NCBI GenBank assembly: GCA_000720805.1
Contig: JODI01000058.1
Span: 5,499 to 69,498, forward strand
From: Streptomyces violaceoruber
GTDB lineage: Bacteria > Actinomycetota > Actinomycetes > Streptomycetales > Streptomycetaceae
Reading direction: 5' to 3'
DNA: 64,000 nt
The notes under the pieces are model-generated. The model was given only the letters and a program-made list of their open reading frames with translations. It ran no database searches and had not been told where the DNA came from. A program made the position numbers and the translations under genes. This document shows positions 33,462-43,158 of the stretch, piece after piece. Position 1 is the stretch's first letter. Each line of letters begins with the position of its first letter.

Positions 33462-34985
33462 CTACGCCGCGCCGCCGTTCGGCCGCTTCGCCGCCTCGCC
33501 GGCCGTGGCCGCCTCGCGTCGGCCGAGCAGGCTGTGGCCGCGGCCGTAGAGGAAGTAGACGACGAAACCGATCACCATCCAGATGCCGAAGCGCAGCCAG
33601 GTCTCGGCGGGCAGGTTCAGCATCAGCCAGAGGGAGGCGCACACCGACAGGACGGGCAGGAACGGCATCCACGGTGTACGGAAGGAGCGGGGCAGGTCGG
33701 GGCGGGTCCGGCGCAGGATGATCACGCCGATCGCGACGACCACGAAGGCGAACAGGGTGCCGATGTTCACCAGTTCCGCCAGTTCGCTGAGGCTGGTGAA
33801 GCCGGCCAGGACCGCGATGATGACACCGAGCAGGATGGTCGGCCGGTGCGGGGTCCTGAACCGCGGGTGGACGTGCGAGAAGAAGGTGGGCAGGAGTCCG
33901 TCCCGGCTCATCGCGAAGAACACCCGGGTCTGGCCGAGAAGAAGGATCATGCAGACCGTCGTCAGGCCGACGGCGGCGCCGAAGCTGATGAACCCCGCGA
34001 ACCAGGGATGCCCGGTGGCCTTGAAAGCGTCGGCGAGCGGAGCGTTCACGGACAGCTTGGTGTAGTGCTCCATGCCCGTCACGACGATCGAAACCGCGAC
34101 GTACAGGACGGTGCAGATGAACAGCGAACCGAGGATGCCGCGCGGCATGTCCCGCTGCGGGTTCCTGGTCTCCTCGGCCGCCGTGGCCACCACGTCGAAG
34201 CCGATGAAGGCGAAGAACACGACGGAGGCCGCGGTGAAGATGCCCATCACACCGAAGTTGGCGGGCGCCCAGCCGAACATCAGCTGGATCAGCGGGGACT
34301 TGAGACCCTCGCCGGCCGGGACCTCCTGCGCCTTCGGGATGAACGGGTGGTAGTTGTCGCCGGTGACGAAGAAGGCGCCCGCGATGACCACGGTCAGGAC
34401 GACGGTCACCTTGACGGCGACCACCACGGCCGTGACCCGCGCGGAGAGCTTCGTGCCGACCACGAGGACGGCGGTGAGCAGCAGGACGAGGGCGGCGGCG
34501 AGGATGTCGAAGCCGAAGCCGTCCGCGCCCTCTCTTCCACTGAGCGAGGCCGGCAGGTGCCAGCCCACGTTGTCCAGGAGGGAGGCGATGTAGCCGGACC
34601 AGCCCACCGCGACCACCGCGGTGCCGAGCGCGAACTCCAGGACCAGGTCCCAGCCGATGATCCAGGCGGGCAGTTCACCGAGGGAGGCGTACGAGAAGGT
34701 GTACGCGGAGCCGGCCACCGGGACGGTGGAGGCGAACTCGGCGTAGCAGAGCGCGGCGAGCGCGCAGACGACGCCGGCCACGACGAAGGCCAGGGCGACG
34801 GCGGGGCCGGCGTTGTTCTTGGCCACCGTGCCGGTCAGGACGAAGATGCCGGTGCCGATGATGACGCCGACGCCGAAGACGGTCAGATCCAGCGCGGACA
34901 GGGATTTCTTGAGGGCGTGATCGGACTCCTCGGTATCGAGGATGGACTGCTCTACGTTCTTCGTCCGGAAGAGGGTGCTGCTCAT
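33462..34985 (-). CDS. APC-superfamily amino acid permease, cationic amino acid transporter type
   Basis: 507 residues from ATG 34985, with GGGAGG six bases upstream. About 12 membrane helices. The first contains the substrate-binding GVGVIIGTGIFVLTG; the sixth region has FFAFIGFDVVATAAEETRNPQRDMP, both typical of CAT/YfnA-type permeases. The helix 8 region GLTTVCMILLLGQTRVFFAMSRDGLLP is intact. Proton-coupled uptake of an amino acid across the plasma membrane is likely; specificity unclear. The upstream leader contains a Streptomyces-type intergenic repeat at 35032-35073. Confidence 0.9.
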   Translation of the reverse strand: MSSTLFRTKNVEQSILDTEESDHALKKSLSALDLTVFGVGVIIGTGIFVLTGTVAKNNAGPAVALAFVVAGVVCALAALCYAEFASTVPVAGSAYTFSYASLGELPAWIIGWDLVLEFALGTAVVAVGWSGYIASLLDNVGWHLPASLSGREGADGFGFDILAAALVLLLTAVLVVGTKLSARVTAVVVAVKVTVVLTVVIAGAFFVTGDNYHPFIPKAQEVPAGEGLKSPLIQLMFGWAPANFGVMGIFTAASVVFFAFIGFDVVATAAEETRNPQRDMPRGILGSLFICTVLYVAVSIVVTGMEHYTKLSVNAPLADAFKATGHPWFAGFISFGAAVGLTTVCMILLLGQTRVFFAMSRDGLLPTFFSHVHPRFRTPHRPTILLGVIIAVLAGFTSLSELAELVNIGTLFAFVVVAIGVIILRRTRPDLPRSFRTPWMPFLPVLSVCASLWLMLNLPAETWLRFGIWMVIGFVVYFLYGRGHSLLGRREAATAGEAAKRPNGGAA

Positions 34986-35031
34986 GGATACCTCCCACGC
35001 TGTGTCGTCCTCGACATGATCGAGAGGGGGC

Positions 35032-35073
35032 GATGGGGGGTCCCCCCGGTCGAGCGAAGCCGAGATTGGGGGA
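35032..35073. repeat. G/C-rich intergenic repeat, related to a segment inside dxs
   Basis: Starts GATGGGGGGTCCCCCC, continues CGAGCGAAGCCGAGA and ends GGGGGAG. A closely similar block occurs at 35221-35259 inside the last codons of dxs. Confidence 0.7.
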
Positions 35074-35102
35074 GCGTATGCCCCGGCGCGGGCGGATTCA
35101 CG

Positions 35103-35152
35103 CGAACGGGCCGGTAAGACCACTGTGAGGAGCGGTCCCACCGGCCCGTTCG
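35103..35152 (-). terminator. Terminator after dxs
   Basis: CGAACGGGCCGGT (35103-35115) pairs perfectly with ACCGGCCCGTTCG (35140-35152), about 20 bases past the dxs stop. The 24-base loop contains a further GACC/GGTC pair. Confidence 0.7.
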
Positions 35153-35172
35153 GCGGGTCGGTCGCGGGTGGG

Positions 35173-37137
35173 TCAGTCGCGGGCCGACTCCACCGAGTCG
35201 ACCCCGGCCGCCGGGCTGCCGATGGAGGTCCCCCCGCCCGAGCGGAGCCGGGCGTGCGGAAGGCCGTCCAGCTTGGAGACCAGGCCGGTGACCTGCCGGG
35301 CGATGTCCGGCGCGGTCAGCCCGATCTCGGCCATCACCTCGGCGCGGGAGGCGTGGTCGAGGAAGCGCGGCGGGATGCCGAAGTCGCGCAGCGGTACGTC
35401 GACGCCCGCGTCCCGCAGGGCCTGCGCGATCGCCGAGCCGACGCCGCCGACCCGGGAGTTGTCCTCCACCGTGACGACCACGCGGTGCCGCTCCGCGAGG
35501 GGGGCCATGGCCTCGTCGACGGGCTTGACCCAGCGCGGGTCGACGACGGTGGTGGAGATGCCCTGCTTGTCCAGCAGGCCGGCGATCTCCAGGCACATCG
35601 GGGCGAGGGCGCCCACGGAGACGAGGAGTACGTCGGGGGTGTCGGTGCCCGGCTCACGCAGGAGGTCCATGCCGCCGACGCGTCCCACGGCGGCGACGGC
35701 GGGGCCGACGGCACCCTTCGAGAAGCGGACCACGGTCGGCGCGTCCTCGACGGCGACGGCCTCCCGCAGCTGCGCGCGGACCTGGTCGGCGTCGCGCGGG
35801 GCGGCCAGCCTCAGGCCCGGCACGACCTGAAGGATGGACATGTCCCACATGCCGTTGTGGGAAGCGCCGTCGGTGCCGGTGATGCCGGCCCGGTCCAGTA
35901 CGAACGTCACACCGCACTTGTGCAGGGCGACATCCATGAGGACCTGGTCGAAGGCACGGTTGAGGAAGGTGGCGTACACCGCGAACACCGGATGGAGTCC
36001 GCCCGTGGCGAGGCCCGCCGCGGAGACGGCGCCGTGCTGCTCGGCGATGCCGACGTCGTAGATGCGGTCCGGGAAGGCGTCCGCGAACTTCTTCAGGCCG
36101 ACGGGCTGCAGCATCGCCGCGGTGATGGCGACGATGTCCTCACGCTCCTTGCCGAGCTTGACCATCTCGTCGCCGAAGACGGAGGTCCAGTCGGCGCCCG
36201 AGGCCTTGATCGGCAGGCCGGTGTCCGGGTGGATGGGGCCGATGCCGTGGAAGCGGTCGGCCTCGTCCTGGAGGGCGGGCTGGTAGCCGCGGCCCTTCTC
36301 GGTGAGGCAGTGCACGATGACCGGGCCGCCGAAGCGCTTCGCGCGGGCCAGCGCGGACTCCAGGGCCTCGATGTCGTGGCCGTCGATCGGACCGACGTAC
36401 TTCAGTCCCAGGTCCTCGAACATGCCCTGGGGCGCGATGAAGTCCTTGAAGCCCTTCTTGGCGCCGTGCAGGGTCTCGTACAGCGGCCTGCCGACGACGG
36501 GCGTCCGCTCCAGTACTTCCTTCGTGCGGGCGAGGAACCGCTCGTAGCCGTCGGTGGTCCGCAGCGTCGCGAGGTGGTTGGCGAGGCCGCCGATGGTCGG
36601 CGCGTACGAGCGCTCGTTGTCGTTGACGACGATGACCAGCGGACGGTCCTTGGCGTCGGCGATGTTGTTGAGGGCCTCCCAGGCCATGCCGCCGGTGAGG
36701 GCGCCGTCACCGATCACGGCGACCACGTGGTCGTCGCGGTCGAGGACCTGGTTGGCCTTGGCGATGCCGTCGGCCCAGCCGAGGACCGTGGAGGCGTGGC
36801 TGTTCTCGATGACGTCGTGCTCGGACTCGGCCTGCGCGGGATAGCCGGACAGTCCGCCCTTCATCTTCAGCCGGGAGAAGTCCTGACGCCCGGTGAGGAG
36901 CTTGTGGACGTAGGACTGGTGTCCGGTGTCCCAGAGCACCTTGTCCTTGGGTGAGTGGAACACCCGGTGCAGGGCGATGGTGAGCTCGACCACGCCCAGG
37001 TTGGGGCCGAGGTGGCCGCCGGTCTTGGAGACGGCTGCGACGAGGAAGCTGCGGATCTCCTCGGCCAGCTGGTCCAGCTCCTCCAGGCTGAGCCGGTCCA
37101 GATCGCGCGGTCCCCTGATGCGGGTCAGCAGCGGCAC
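35173..37137 (-). CDS. dxs: 1-deoxy-D-xylulose-5-phosphate synthase
   Basis: 654 residues from GTG 37137 (GGAGG six bases upstream). Condenses pyruvate and glyceraldehyde 3-phosphate, first step of the MEP isoprenoid pathway, using thiamine diphosphate. The ThDP motif begins [16 protein letters not shown] near 150, and the N-terminal [20 protein letters not shown] is intact. The transketolase central domain has [17 protein letters not shown] near 375 with the catalytic Glu. The last ~25 residues ([17 protein letters not shown]) are unlike other Dxs tails and coincide with a DNA repeat, probably a harmless C-terminal insertion. Monocistronic, with its own terminator. Confidence 0.95.
   Translation of the reverse strand: MPLLTRIRGPRDLDRLSLEELDQLAEEIRSFLVAAVSKTGGHLGPNLGVVELTIALHRVFHSPKDKVLWDTGHQSYVHKLLTGRQDFSRLKMKGGLSGYPAQAESEHDVIENSHASTVLGWADGIAKANQVLDRDDHVVAVIGDGALTGGMAWEALNNIADAKDRPLVIVVNDNERSYAPTIGGLANHLATLRTTDGYERFLARTKEVLERTPVVGRPLYETLHGAKKGFKDFIAPQGMFEDLGLKYVGPIDGHDIEALESALARAKRFGGPVIVHCLTEKGRGYQPALQDEADRFHGIGPIHPDTGLPIKASGADWTSVFGDEMVKLGKEREDIVAITAAMLQPVGLKKFADAFPDRIYDVGIAEQHGAVSAAGLATGGLHPVFAVYATFLNRAFDQVLMDVALHKCGVTFVLDRAGITGTDGASHNGMWDMSILQVVPGLRLAAPRDADQVRAQLREAVAVEDAPTVVRFSKGAVGPAVAAVGRVGGMDLLREPGTDTPDVLLVSVGALAPMCLEIAGLLDKQGISTTVVDPRWVKPVDEAMAPLAERHRVVVTVEDNSRVGGVGSAIAQALRDAGVDVPLRDFGIPPRFLDHASRAEVMAEIGLTAPDIARQVTGLVSKLDGLPHARLRSGGGTSIGSPAAGVDSVESARD
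35221..35259. repeat. Repeat copy embedded in the 3' end of dxs
   Basis: GATGGAGGTCCCCCC then CGAGCGGAGCCGGG aligns with the intergenic element at 35032-35073 with few differences. It encodes the atypical tail of Dxs. Confidence 0.6.
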
Positions 37138-37279
37138 CCGTGCCTCCTTGCAGTAGAGCTGATCGAGCTGTTGCCGGGCGTGTCGAGTCTAATGTTCCGG
37201 CTTTGTGCCCGAAGCCCGGGCACTGCGTCATTGGTCACGCGATCGGCTGTACCCAGGATGTGCCGTCCCTACGACACGA

Positions 37280-37312
37280 CTGTGCCCGGCACCTGAAAGG
37301 CGCCGGGCACAG
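37280..37312 (-). terminator. Terminator after xylFGH
   Basis: CTGTGCCCGGC (37280-37290) pairs with GCCGGGCACAG (37302-37312), 13 bases past the xylH stop. Confidence 0.8.
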
Positions 37313-37325
37313 TGACTGGGGACAA

Positions 37326-38618
37326 CTACGCGCGACCCGCGGTCTTCTGGGTCTTGCGCGTGATCGAGTCGATGACCACCGTCGTCAGCAGAACCGCCGC
37401 CGTGATCATGTACTTCACCGGCTCGGCGATGGACTCCAGCTGCAGCCCGTACTGGATCGACACGATCACCAGCACACCGAGCAGCGCGTTCCATGTCCGG
37501 CCGCGTCCGCCGAACAGCGACGTACCGCCGATCACCGCCGCCGCGATGGCGTTCATCAGCAGGTCACCCGCGCCGGCGCTCTGGTTGGCCGACGCGATCT
37601 TCGAGGCCAGGAACAGACCACCGATGGCGGCGAAGCCACCCGAGATCGCGAACACCGAGACCCGGACCGCCGTGACGTTGATGCCCGCACGCCGGGACGC
37701 CTCGACACTGCCGCCGAGTGCGAAGATCTTGCGACCGTACGCGGTGCGCCGCAGCAGGAAGTCGGTCCCGATCAGGAACACCAGGAAGATCACCGTGGCC
37801 AGCGGCAGACCCTTGTACTGGTTGTACATGTAGGCCGCGGCGAAGGCGACGACGGCCAGCAGCACCGTCCGCAGGACCGTGTCGCTGAGCGGCCGGGACG
37901 GGACACCCGCGGCCTCGCGGCGCCGGTTGCCCAGGAACGAGGTGAGGAAGAACACCGCCACCACGATCGCGGCCAGCCCGTACGCGGCGGCCACGTCCGC
38001 GAAGAAGTACGTGGTCAGCTTGCCGATCAGCCCGTCGCTGTCGAGGTTGATCGTGCCGTTCTCGCCCAGGATCTTGAGCATGAAGCCCAGCCAGAACAGC
38101 AGACCGGCCAGGGTCACGGCGAAGGCGGGAGCGCCGAGCACCGCGAAGAAGAAGCCGTGCGCCGCGCCGATGGCCGCGCCCGCGGCGACGGCGGCGAGCA
38201 CCGCGGTCCACTCGGACCAGCCCTGGTTGACCGCGAGGACGGCCGCGATGGCGCTGGCCGCGCCGCTGACCGAACCGACGGACAGGTCGATCTCGCCGAG
38301 CAGCAGCACGAAGACGATGCCGACGGAGATCATGCCCGTGCCGACCATCGTGACGGTGATGTCGCTGAGGTTCTGCGCGGACAGGAAGTTGGAGTTCAGG
38401 CTCTGGAAGACGACGCAGATGACGATCAGGCCGATGACGACCGGGATCGAGCCGAGCTCGCCGGTCTTCATCTTGCGCTTGAACTCACCCAGGTAGCCCG
38501 TCAGGCCCTGCTCGCGGACGAGCAGTCGGGGGTCGACCGCGGTCACCGCGGCGGCGGCGGCCTCGGTGTTCTCGACGCCGGTTCCGTCCTTGGTCGCGGA
38601 GGTCTTGTCGATGCTCAC
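37326..38618 (-). CDS. xylH: Xylose ABC transporter permease
   Basis: 430 residues from GTG 38618, overlapping the ATPase stop (GTGA). About ten membrane helices of the BPD_transp_2 (RbsC/XylH) type. The signatures GEIDLSVGSVSGAASAIAAV near 105 and GRKIFALGGSVEASRRAGI near 320 are clear. The longer length relative to RbsC (~320) and the ~50-residue N-terminal cytoplasmic region fit XylH. The order binding protein-ATPase-permease and the upstream ROK gene match the known Streptomyces xylFGH locus. Confidence 0.88.
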   Translation of the reverse strand: MSIDKTSATKDGTGVENTEAAAAAVTAVDPRLLVREQGLTGYLGEFKRKMKTGELGSIPVVIGLIVICVVFQSLNSNFLSAQNLSDITVTMVGTGMISVGIVFVLLLGEIDLSVGSVSGAASAIAAVLAVNQGWSEWTAVLAAVAAGAAIGAAHGFFFAVLGAPAFAVTLAGLLFWLGFMLKILGENGTINLDSDGLIGKLTTYFFADVAAAYGLAAIVVAVFFLTSFLGNRRREAAGVPSRPLSDTVLRTVLLAVVAFAAAYMYNQYKGLPLATVIFLVFLIGTDFLLRRTAYGRKIFALGGSVEASRRAGINVTAVRVSVFAISGGFAAIGGLFLASKIASANQSAGAGDLLMNAIAAAVIGGTSLFGGRGRTWNALLGVLVIVSIQYGLQLESIAEPVKYMITAAVLLTTVVIDSITRKTQKTAGRA

Positions 38619-39406
38619 TTGGAAACCTCCCCGTTCGTGCTGGTCGTGCGGGCCGCACGACGGGTCACGGCGTTCTCGGTGGCGCCGGTGATGGCGGAGA
38701 TGATCTCCTCCTGCGAGGTCGTCTTGACCTCGAAGACGCCGTTGTTGCGGCCCAGGCGCAGGACGGCGACCTTGTCGGCCACGGCCTTGACGTCGGCCAT
38801 GTTGTGGCTGATGAGGATCACCGCGTGGCCGCGCTCGCGCAGCCGCTCGACGAGGTCGAGGACCTGCGCGGTCTGCTCGACACCGAGGGCGGCGGTGGGC
38901 TCGTCCAGGATGACCAGCTTGGGCTCGCCGAGCATGGAGCGGGCGATGGCCACGGTCTGGCGCTGGCCGCCGGAGAGCGAGGCGATCGGGATCCGGACGC
39001 TGGGGATGCGGATGGAGAGCGTGCGCAGCAGTTCCTGCGAGCGCCGTTCCATCTCGACCTCGTCGAGCACGCCCCACTTCCTCAGCTCACGGCCGAGGAA
39101 GAGGTTGCCGACGACGTCGATGTTGTCGCACAGCGCGAGGTCCTGGTAGACGGTCGCGATGCCCAGGGCCTGGGCGTCGTGCGGCCGGTTGATCTGGACG
39201 GACCTGCCGTCCCATTCGATGACACCCTCATCGATGGGGTGCACGCCGGCGATCGTCTTCACCAGCGTGGACTTTCCGGCGCCGTTGTCGCCCACCAGGG
39301 CGACCACTTCACCGGCGTGGACCTCAAGCTCTACGTCGGTGAGCGCCTGAACGGCACCGAACCGCTTGGAGACCCCGCGCAACGCCAGCACGGGCGTAGC
39401 GGACAC
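38615..39406 (-). CDS. xylG: Xylose ABC transporter ATP-binding protein, single nucleotide-binding domain
   Basis: 263 residues from GTG 39406, nine bases after AAGGAG; the frame is open to 39544 but that part is low-complexity and the ATG at 39415 abuts the ribosome site. Walker A GDNGAGKSTL, signature LSGGQRQTVAIARS, Walker B LVILDEPTAALGVEQ. E. coli XylG/RbsA carry two ATPase domains in ~510 residues; this has only one, so it must act as a homodimer. The only sugar importer in the window with its own ATPase. Confidence 0.88.
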   Translation of the reverse strand: MSATPVLALRGVSKRFGAVQALTDVELEVHAGEVVALVGDNGAGKSTLVKTIAGVHPIDEGVIEWDGRSVQINRPHDAQALGIATVYQDLALCDNIDVVGNLFLGRELRKWGVLDEVEMERRSQELLRTLSIRIPSVRIPIASLSGGQRQTVAIARSMLGEPKLVILDEPTAALGVEQTAQVLDLVERLRERGHAVILISHNMADVKAVADKVAVLRLGRNNGVFEVKTTSQEEIISAITGATENAVTRRAARTTSTNGEVSK

Positions 39407-39614
39407 GTGAACCATCTCCTTCGCCGCCTGACCCGGCGGGAGGTTGTGCAGAAAGAAGTCTGGGATGTTCCGTCCGGCGCCCCGCGTCGAGCTTGCGGGG
39501 CTGTGTGATGCGCGGGACGCCGGAGGAGCGTGGGAAGCAGTCATGTCCCGTACGGGAGAACCCCGGTGGGGAATCCGCGGTCGGATTCCCTCACGACGCG
39601 GGACGTGGCACTGC

Positions 39615-40727
39615 TTACTTGAGACCGGCCTGGTCGCAGGCGGCCTTGTACTTGGCCGTGCAGATCTCGGCGGAGGTGTAGAAGCCCTCCTTGATGACCG
39701 TGTCGTTGATGTTGTCCTTGGTCAGCGAGACGACCGGAACCAGCAGCGACGGGACGTCCTTCGCGCTGTCGCTGGAGACCTTGTCCTTGGCGACGGAGTC
39801 CAGGCTCTCACCCTTGGCCAGCCTGACGGCCATCTCGCCGGCGACGGACGCCTCCGTCGGGTACGACTTGAACACGCTCATGTACTGGTCGCCGGTGAGG
39901 ATCCGCTGGACGGCGGCGAGTTCGGCGTCCTGGCCGGTGACGGGAACCTTGAGGTTGGCGGCCGCGAGGGCGGTGATGATACCGCCGGCCATGCCGTCGT
40001 TCGCGGAGTAGACGCCCGCGATGTTCTTGCCGCCGATCGCGGAGATCGCCGCCTCCATCTCGGAGTTGGCGTTGTCCGGCGACCACTCCTTGGTGTCGTA
40101 CTCCTTGGCGACGGTCACCTTGCCGTCGAGGACGGAGTGGGCACCCTTCTTGAACTGGGCGGCGTTCGGGTCGGTCACCGAACCGTTGACCATGACGATC
40201 TTGGCGGACTTGGTGGCCTTGCTGCCCAGAGCCTTCAGCAGGGCGTTGGCCTGGGTCCTGCCGACCTCTTCGTTGTCGAACGTGGTGTAGGCGCTGATCG
40301 GGCCTTCGGCGAGGCGGTCGTAGGCGACGACCTTGATGCCCTGGTCCACGGCCTTCTGGACCGAGTTCTTGATGGCCTTGGCGTCCACCGCGTCCACGAT
40401 GAGCACGTCCACCTTGTTGGTGATCATCGTGTCGACCTGCTGCGACTGCAGACTCGCGTCCTGCCGCGCGTTGTTGTACAGGAACTGGGCCTTGTTGTTC
40501 GTGAGCTCCTTGATCTTCTTCTCGATCAGGGGCTTGTCGAACTTCTCGTACCGCGCGGTCTTGTTCTCCGGAAGGAGCAGACCCACCTTGATGTTGTCGC
40601 CCTTGGAAGCGGAGCCGGAGGACTCGGCCTTGTCGCCGGATTCCTTGGCACTGCCACAAGCGGCAAGCGAAACGGCCATCGCACCCGCGGCAACAGCAAC
40701 AGCGGCACGACGCATACGCGTGTTCAC
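39615..40727 (-). CDS. xylF: Xylose-binding lipoprotein
   Basis: 370 residues from GTG 40727 (GGGAGG eight bases upstream). Lipobox LAAC with Cys24, followed by a Ser/Gly/Lys linker. Periplasmic-binding-protein-like type I fold: NIKVGLLLPENKTARYEKFD, VDVLIVDAVDAKAIKNSVQK, VVAYDRLAEGPISAYTTFDN, the last strongly like XylF. Binds the sugar at the outer face of the membrane. Regulated presumably by the ROK protein encoded just upstream on the same strand. Confidence 0.9.
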   Translation of the reverse strand: MNTRMRRAAVAVAAGAMAVSLAACGSAKESGDKAESSGSASKGDNIKVGLLLPENKTARYEKFDKPLIEKKIKELTNNKAQFLYNNARQDASLQSQQVDTMITNKVDVLIVDAVDAKAIKNSVQKAVDQGIKVVAYDRLAEGPISAYTTFDNEEVGRTQANALLKALGSKATKSAKIVMVNGSVTDPNAAQFKKGAHSVLDGKVTVAKEYDTKEWSPDNANSEMEAAISAIGGKNIAGVYSANDGMAGGIITALAAANLKVPVTGQDAELAAVQRILTGDQYMSVFKSYPTEASVAGEMAVRLAKGESLDSVAKDKVSSDSAKDVPSLLVPVVSLTKDNINDTVIKEGFYTSAEICTAKYKAACDQAGLK

Positions 40728-40848
40728 TTCAGAAACCTCCCTGACGAGGCCGCGTCGTTGCGGCCGAGGTGGCTGGAAGTCAACTCGGCCACACGTGCGA
40801 CGTCAAGAAGTAAATCCTTAACGGGTTGGCAACGGTGCCATCCGTTCT

Positions 40849-42093
40849 CTAAGTGAAGGCGGGTGCGGCCGTGGGCAGCGTCCCGTCCAAAAGGGTCGAA
40901 TCGCCCATCTCGCTGAGCGCGAGAGCGAGCGCACCGAGCACCTCCGCCCGGCCGCCGAGGGCCCCGGGCAGAACGGTGAGCCGACGTGCCGCGCTGGGGA
41001 TCGCATAGCGGCCGACGGACTCCCTGATCGGCCCGAGCACCAGCTCACCCGCCTCGGCGAGATCACCGCCGAGGACCACGCGGCTCGGGTTCAGCAGGTT
41101 GCAGAGATTGGCGACTCCACTGCCGATGTGGCGGCCGACGTCGGCGATCACCCGACGGCAACCGGGGTCCCCGTCCCGCGCCAGCCGTACGACGCCTTCC
41201 ATGGTCAGATCCGTGCCGTGACTGGACTGGAGCAGGGGCAGCACATAGCGCGCGGCCGTGAAGGTCTCCAGGCAGCCCCGGTTTCCGCAGCGGCAGACGG
41301 GGCCGGATTCGTCGAGCGTGATGTGTCCGATCTCTCCCGCGGTGCCGCCCGGGCCCCGGTAGATCTGCCCGTTGATCACCAGACCCGCGCCGACACCGCT
41401 CGCGACCTTGATGTACGCCAGGTCACGCACCCCCCGGCCGCTGCCCCAGACCAGCTCACCGAGGGCGCCGAGGTTGGCGTCGTTGTCCACGTGCACGGGT
41501 ACGCCGAGCCGCCCGTGCAGCTCCTCGGCGGGCCGGGTGCCGGTCCAGCCGGGCAGGATGGCGGTCGAGCCCAGGGTCCCGGTCTCGACGTCGATCGGGC
41601 CGGGGACGCCGAGGCCCACCCCGGCGATCTTGGCGCGGTCCACTCCGGTGGCCTCGATCAACCGGCTGACCAGCTGTTCCGCCCGGTCGAAACCCTGGGT
41701 CGAGGAGGCGTCCACATCGAGCGGCTCGGACTCCTCGGCCAGCACCTGGTGGGCCAGGTTGCCGACCGCCACGCGCAGATGGGTGTGCCCGAAGTCGACA
41801 CCGATCACGATGCCGGCGTCCCCGCTCAGGGAGACGCTACGGGCCCTGCGGCCACCGGCCGAGGTGGGCGTGACCTCGACGGTTCCGCCGTCCTTGAGTT
41901 CGCGCACGATGTTGGAGACGGTCGCCGCGGACAGGCCCGTCGTCCGCGCGATCTCCGCCTGCGTGAGCGACCCGGCCAGCCGCACGGCCCGTACGACCCG
42001 CTCGAGGTTGGCTCGGTGCAGCGACGACTGCGACCCCGGAGTCTCCACGACGACCTCCTGCGCGCGGGACCGCTTCAATGAGGCCCCGTCCAT
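40849..42093 (-). CDS. rok7B7: ROK-family regulator next to the xylose genes
   Basis: About 414 residues from ATG 42093; an in-frame TTG lies six bases upstream. N-terminal winged helix (LTQAEIARTTGLSAATVSNIVREL), then the ROK kinase-like fold: GVDFGHTHLRVAVGNL (phosphate-1-like motif), VHVDNDANLGALGEL, GGTAGEIGHITLD, and the zinc-type motif CRCGNRGCLETF. Position between xylFGH and ngcEFG is that of Rok7B7 of S. coelicolor, reported to control xylose transport, carbon repression and antibiotic production. That function is transferred by family and order, not shown here. Confidence 0.88.
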   Translation of the reverse strand: MDGASLKRSRAQEVVVETPGSQSSLHRANLERVVRAVRLAGSLTQAEIARTTGLSAATVSNIVRELKDGGTVEVTPTSAGGRRARSVSLSGDAGIVIGVDFGHTHLRVAVGNLAHQVLAEESEPLDVDASSTQGFDRAEQLVSRLIEATGVDRAKIAGVGLGVPGPIDVETGTLGSTAILPGWTGTRPAEELHGRLGVPVHVDNDANLGALGELVWGSGRGVRDLAYIKVASGVGAGLVINGQIYRGPGGTAGEIGHITLDESGPVCRCGNRGCLETFTAARYVLPLLQSSHGTDLTMEGVVRLARDGDPGCRRVIADVGRHIGSGVANLCNLLNPSRVVLGGDLAEAGELVLGPIRESVGRYAIPSAARRLTVLPGALGGRAEVLGALALALSEMGDSTLLDGTLPTAAPAFT

Positions 42094-42181
42094 GTCCAAC
42101 TAGTGAACTCTAAGCTGAGCCGTTCGGGCCGCCTCCCGTCAAGAGGTTGAACCGCATCCGGGTCCTTGGACATGACCGCGG

Positions 42182-42210
42182 ACGCCGCCCCCGGGAGCCG
42201 GGAGCGGCGT
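42182..42210 (-). terminator. Terminator after ngcEFG
   Basis: ACGCCGCCCCCGG (42182-42194) folds back on CCGGGAGCGGCGT (42198-42210) with one mismatched pair, about 20 bases past the ngcG stop. Confidence 0.65.
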
Positions 42211-42231
42211 TCGCGCAGTGGGGTCGGGCCG

Positions 42232-43155
42232 TTACTTCAGCGCGCCCGCCGTGAGGCCCTGCACCACCTGCCGCTGGAAGACGATGTACGCCGCGAGCAC
42301 CGGCAGCATGGCCATCACCAGGCCGGCGAACAGCCCGGACCAGTCGCCCTTGTAGCCCTGGCTGGCCGCGAGCTGGACCAGGCCCTGGGTCAGGACGCGC
42401 TTGTCCGGGTCGGTGTTGAGCACCGTCGGCAGCATGTACTGGTTCCACTGTCCCAGGAAGTTGAAGATCCCCACACTGATCAGGCCGGGCTTGGCCATCG
42501 GCAGCATGATCTGGAAGAACGTCCGGGTGTGTGAGGCACCGTCCACGAACGCCGCCTCCGCGACCGAGGTCGGCAGCGTGCGGAAGAACGCGGTCAGGAA
42601 GAAGACCGTGAAGGGCAGCGAGTAGGCGATGTAGACCAGGATCAGCCCGTGGATGGTGTTGAGCAGGCCCATGTTGTTCACGACGTAGAACAACGGGACC
42701 AGCGCCAGCATGATCGGGAAACTCATGCCGCCGACGAACAGGTAGTAGATGAACCGGTTGCCCGGGAAGTCGAAGCGGGCCAGCACGTAGGCCGCCATGG
42801 AGCCGAGCACCAGCGTGCCGATGAGCGAGCCGCCCACCACCAGGATGGTGTTCAGGAAGTAGTCGCTCATGTTGGCGTCGGTCCAGGCCCGCGCCCAGTT
42901 GTCGAAGTGCAGCTTGTCCGGCAGCGCCCAGGGCGAACTGAAGATGGAGTTGTCGTCCTTGAAGGACGTCATCACCGCCCACAGCAGCGGCATGACGACC
43001 AGGATCGCCCAGATGACCAGGATCCCGTGCGAGAAGACGTTGAGGGTGGTGCCCTCCTTCTTCTCCTTCGGGGGCGGACCGCCCCGGGAGTCGGCCTTGG
43101 CCACGGGCACACCGGGCACGGCCGGTACGGGGGCGGGAGGCTCGGTTGTCTTCAT
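42232..43155 (-). CDS. ngcG: N-acetylglucosamine/chitobiose ABC transporter permease, MalG type
   Basis: 307 residues. A Pro/Lys-rich N-terminal tail (~35 residues) precedes six membrane helices. The EAA loop is VAEAAFVDGASHTRTFFQIM. The C-terminal AAYIVFQRQVVQGLTAGALK is the usual MalG-like ending. It starts three bases after the ngcF stop. Assignment rests on the NgcE neighbour and on order beside the ROK/xyl genes. Confidence 0.85.
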   Translation of the reverse strand: MKTTEPPAPVPAVPGVPVAKADSRGGPPPKEKKEGTTLNVFSHGILVIWAILVVMPLLWAVMTSFKDDNSIFSSPWALPDKLHFDNWARAWTDANMSDYFLNTILVVGGSLIGTLVLGSMAAYVLARFDFPGNRFIYYLFVGGMSFPIMLALVPLFYVVNNMGLLNTIHGLILVYIAYSLPFTVFFLTAFFRTLPTSVAEAAFVDGASHTRTFFQIMLPMAKPGLISVGIFNFLGQWNQYMLPTVLNTDPDKRVLTQGLVQLAASQGYKGDWSGLFAGLVMAMLPVLAAYIVFQRQVVQGLTAGALK

Positions 43156-43158
43156 CTG

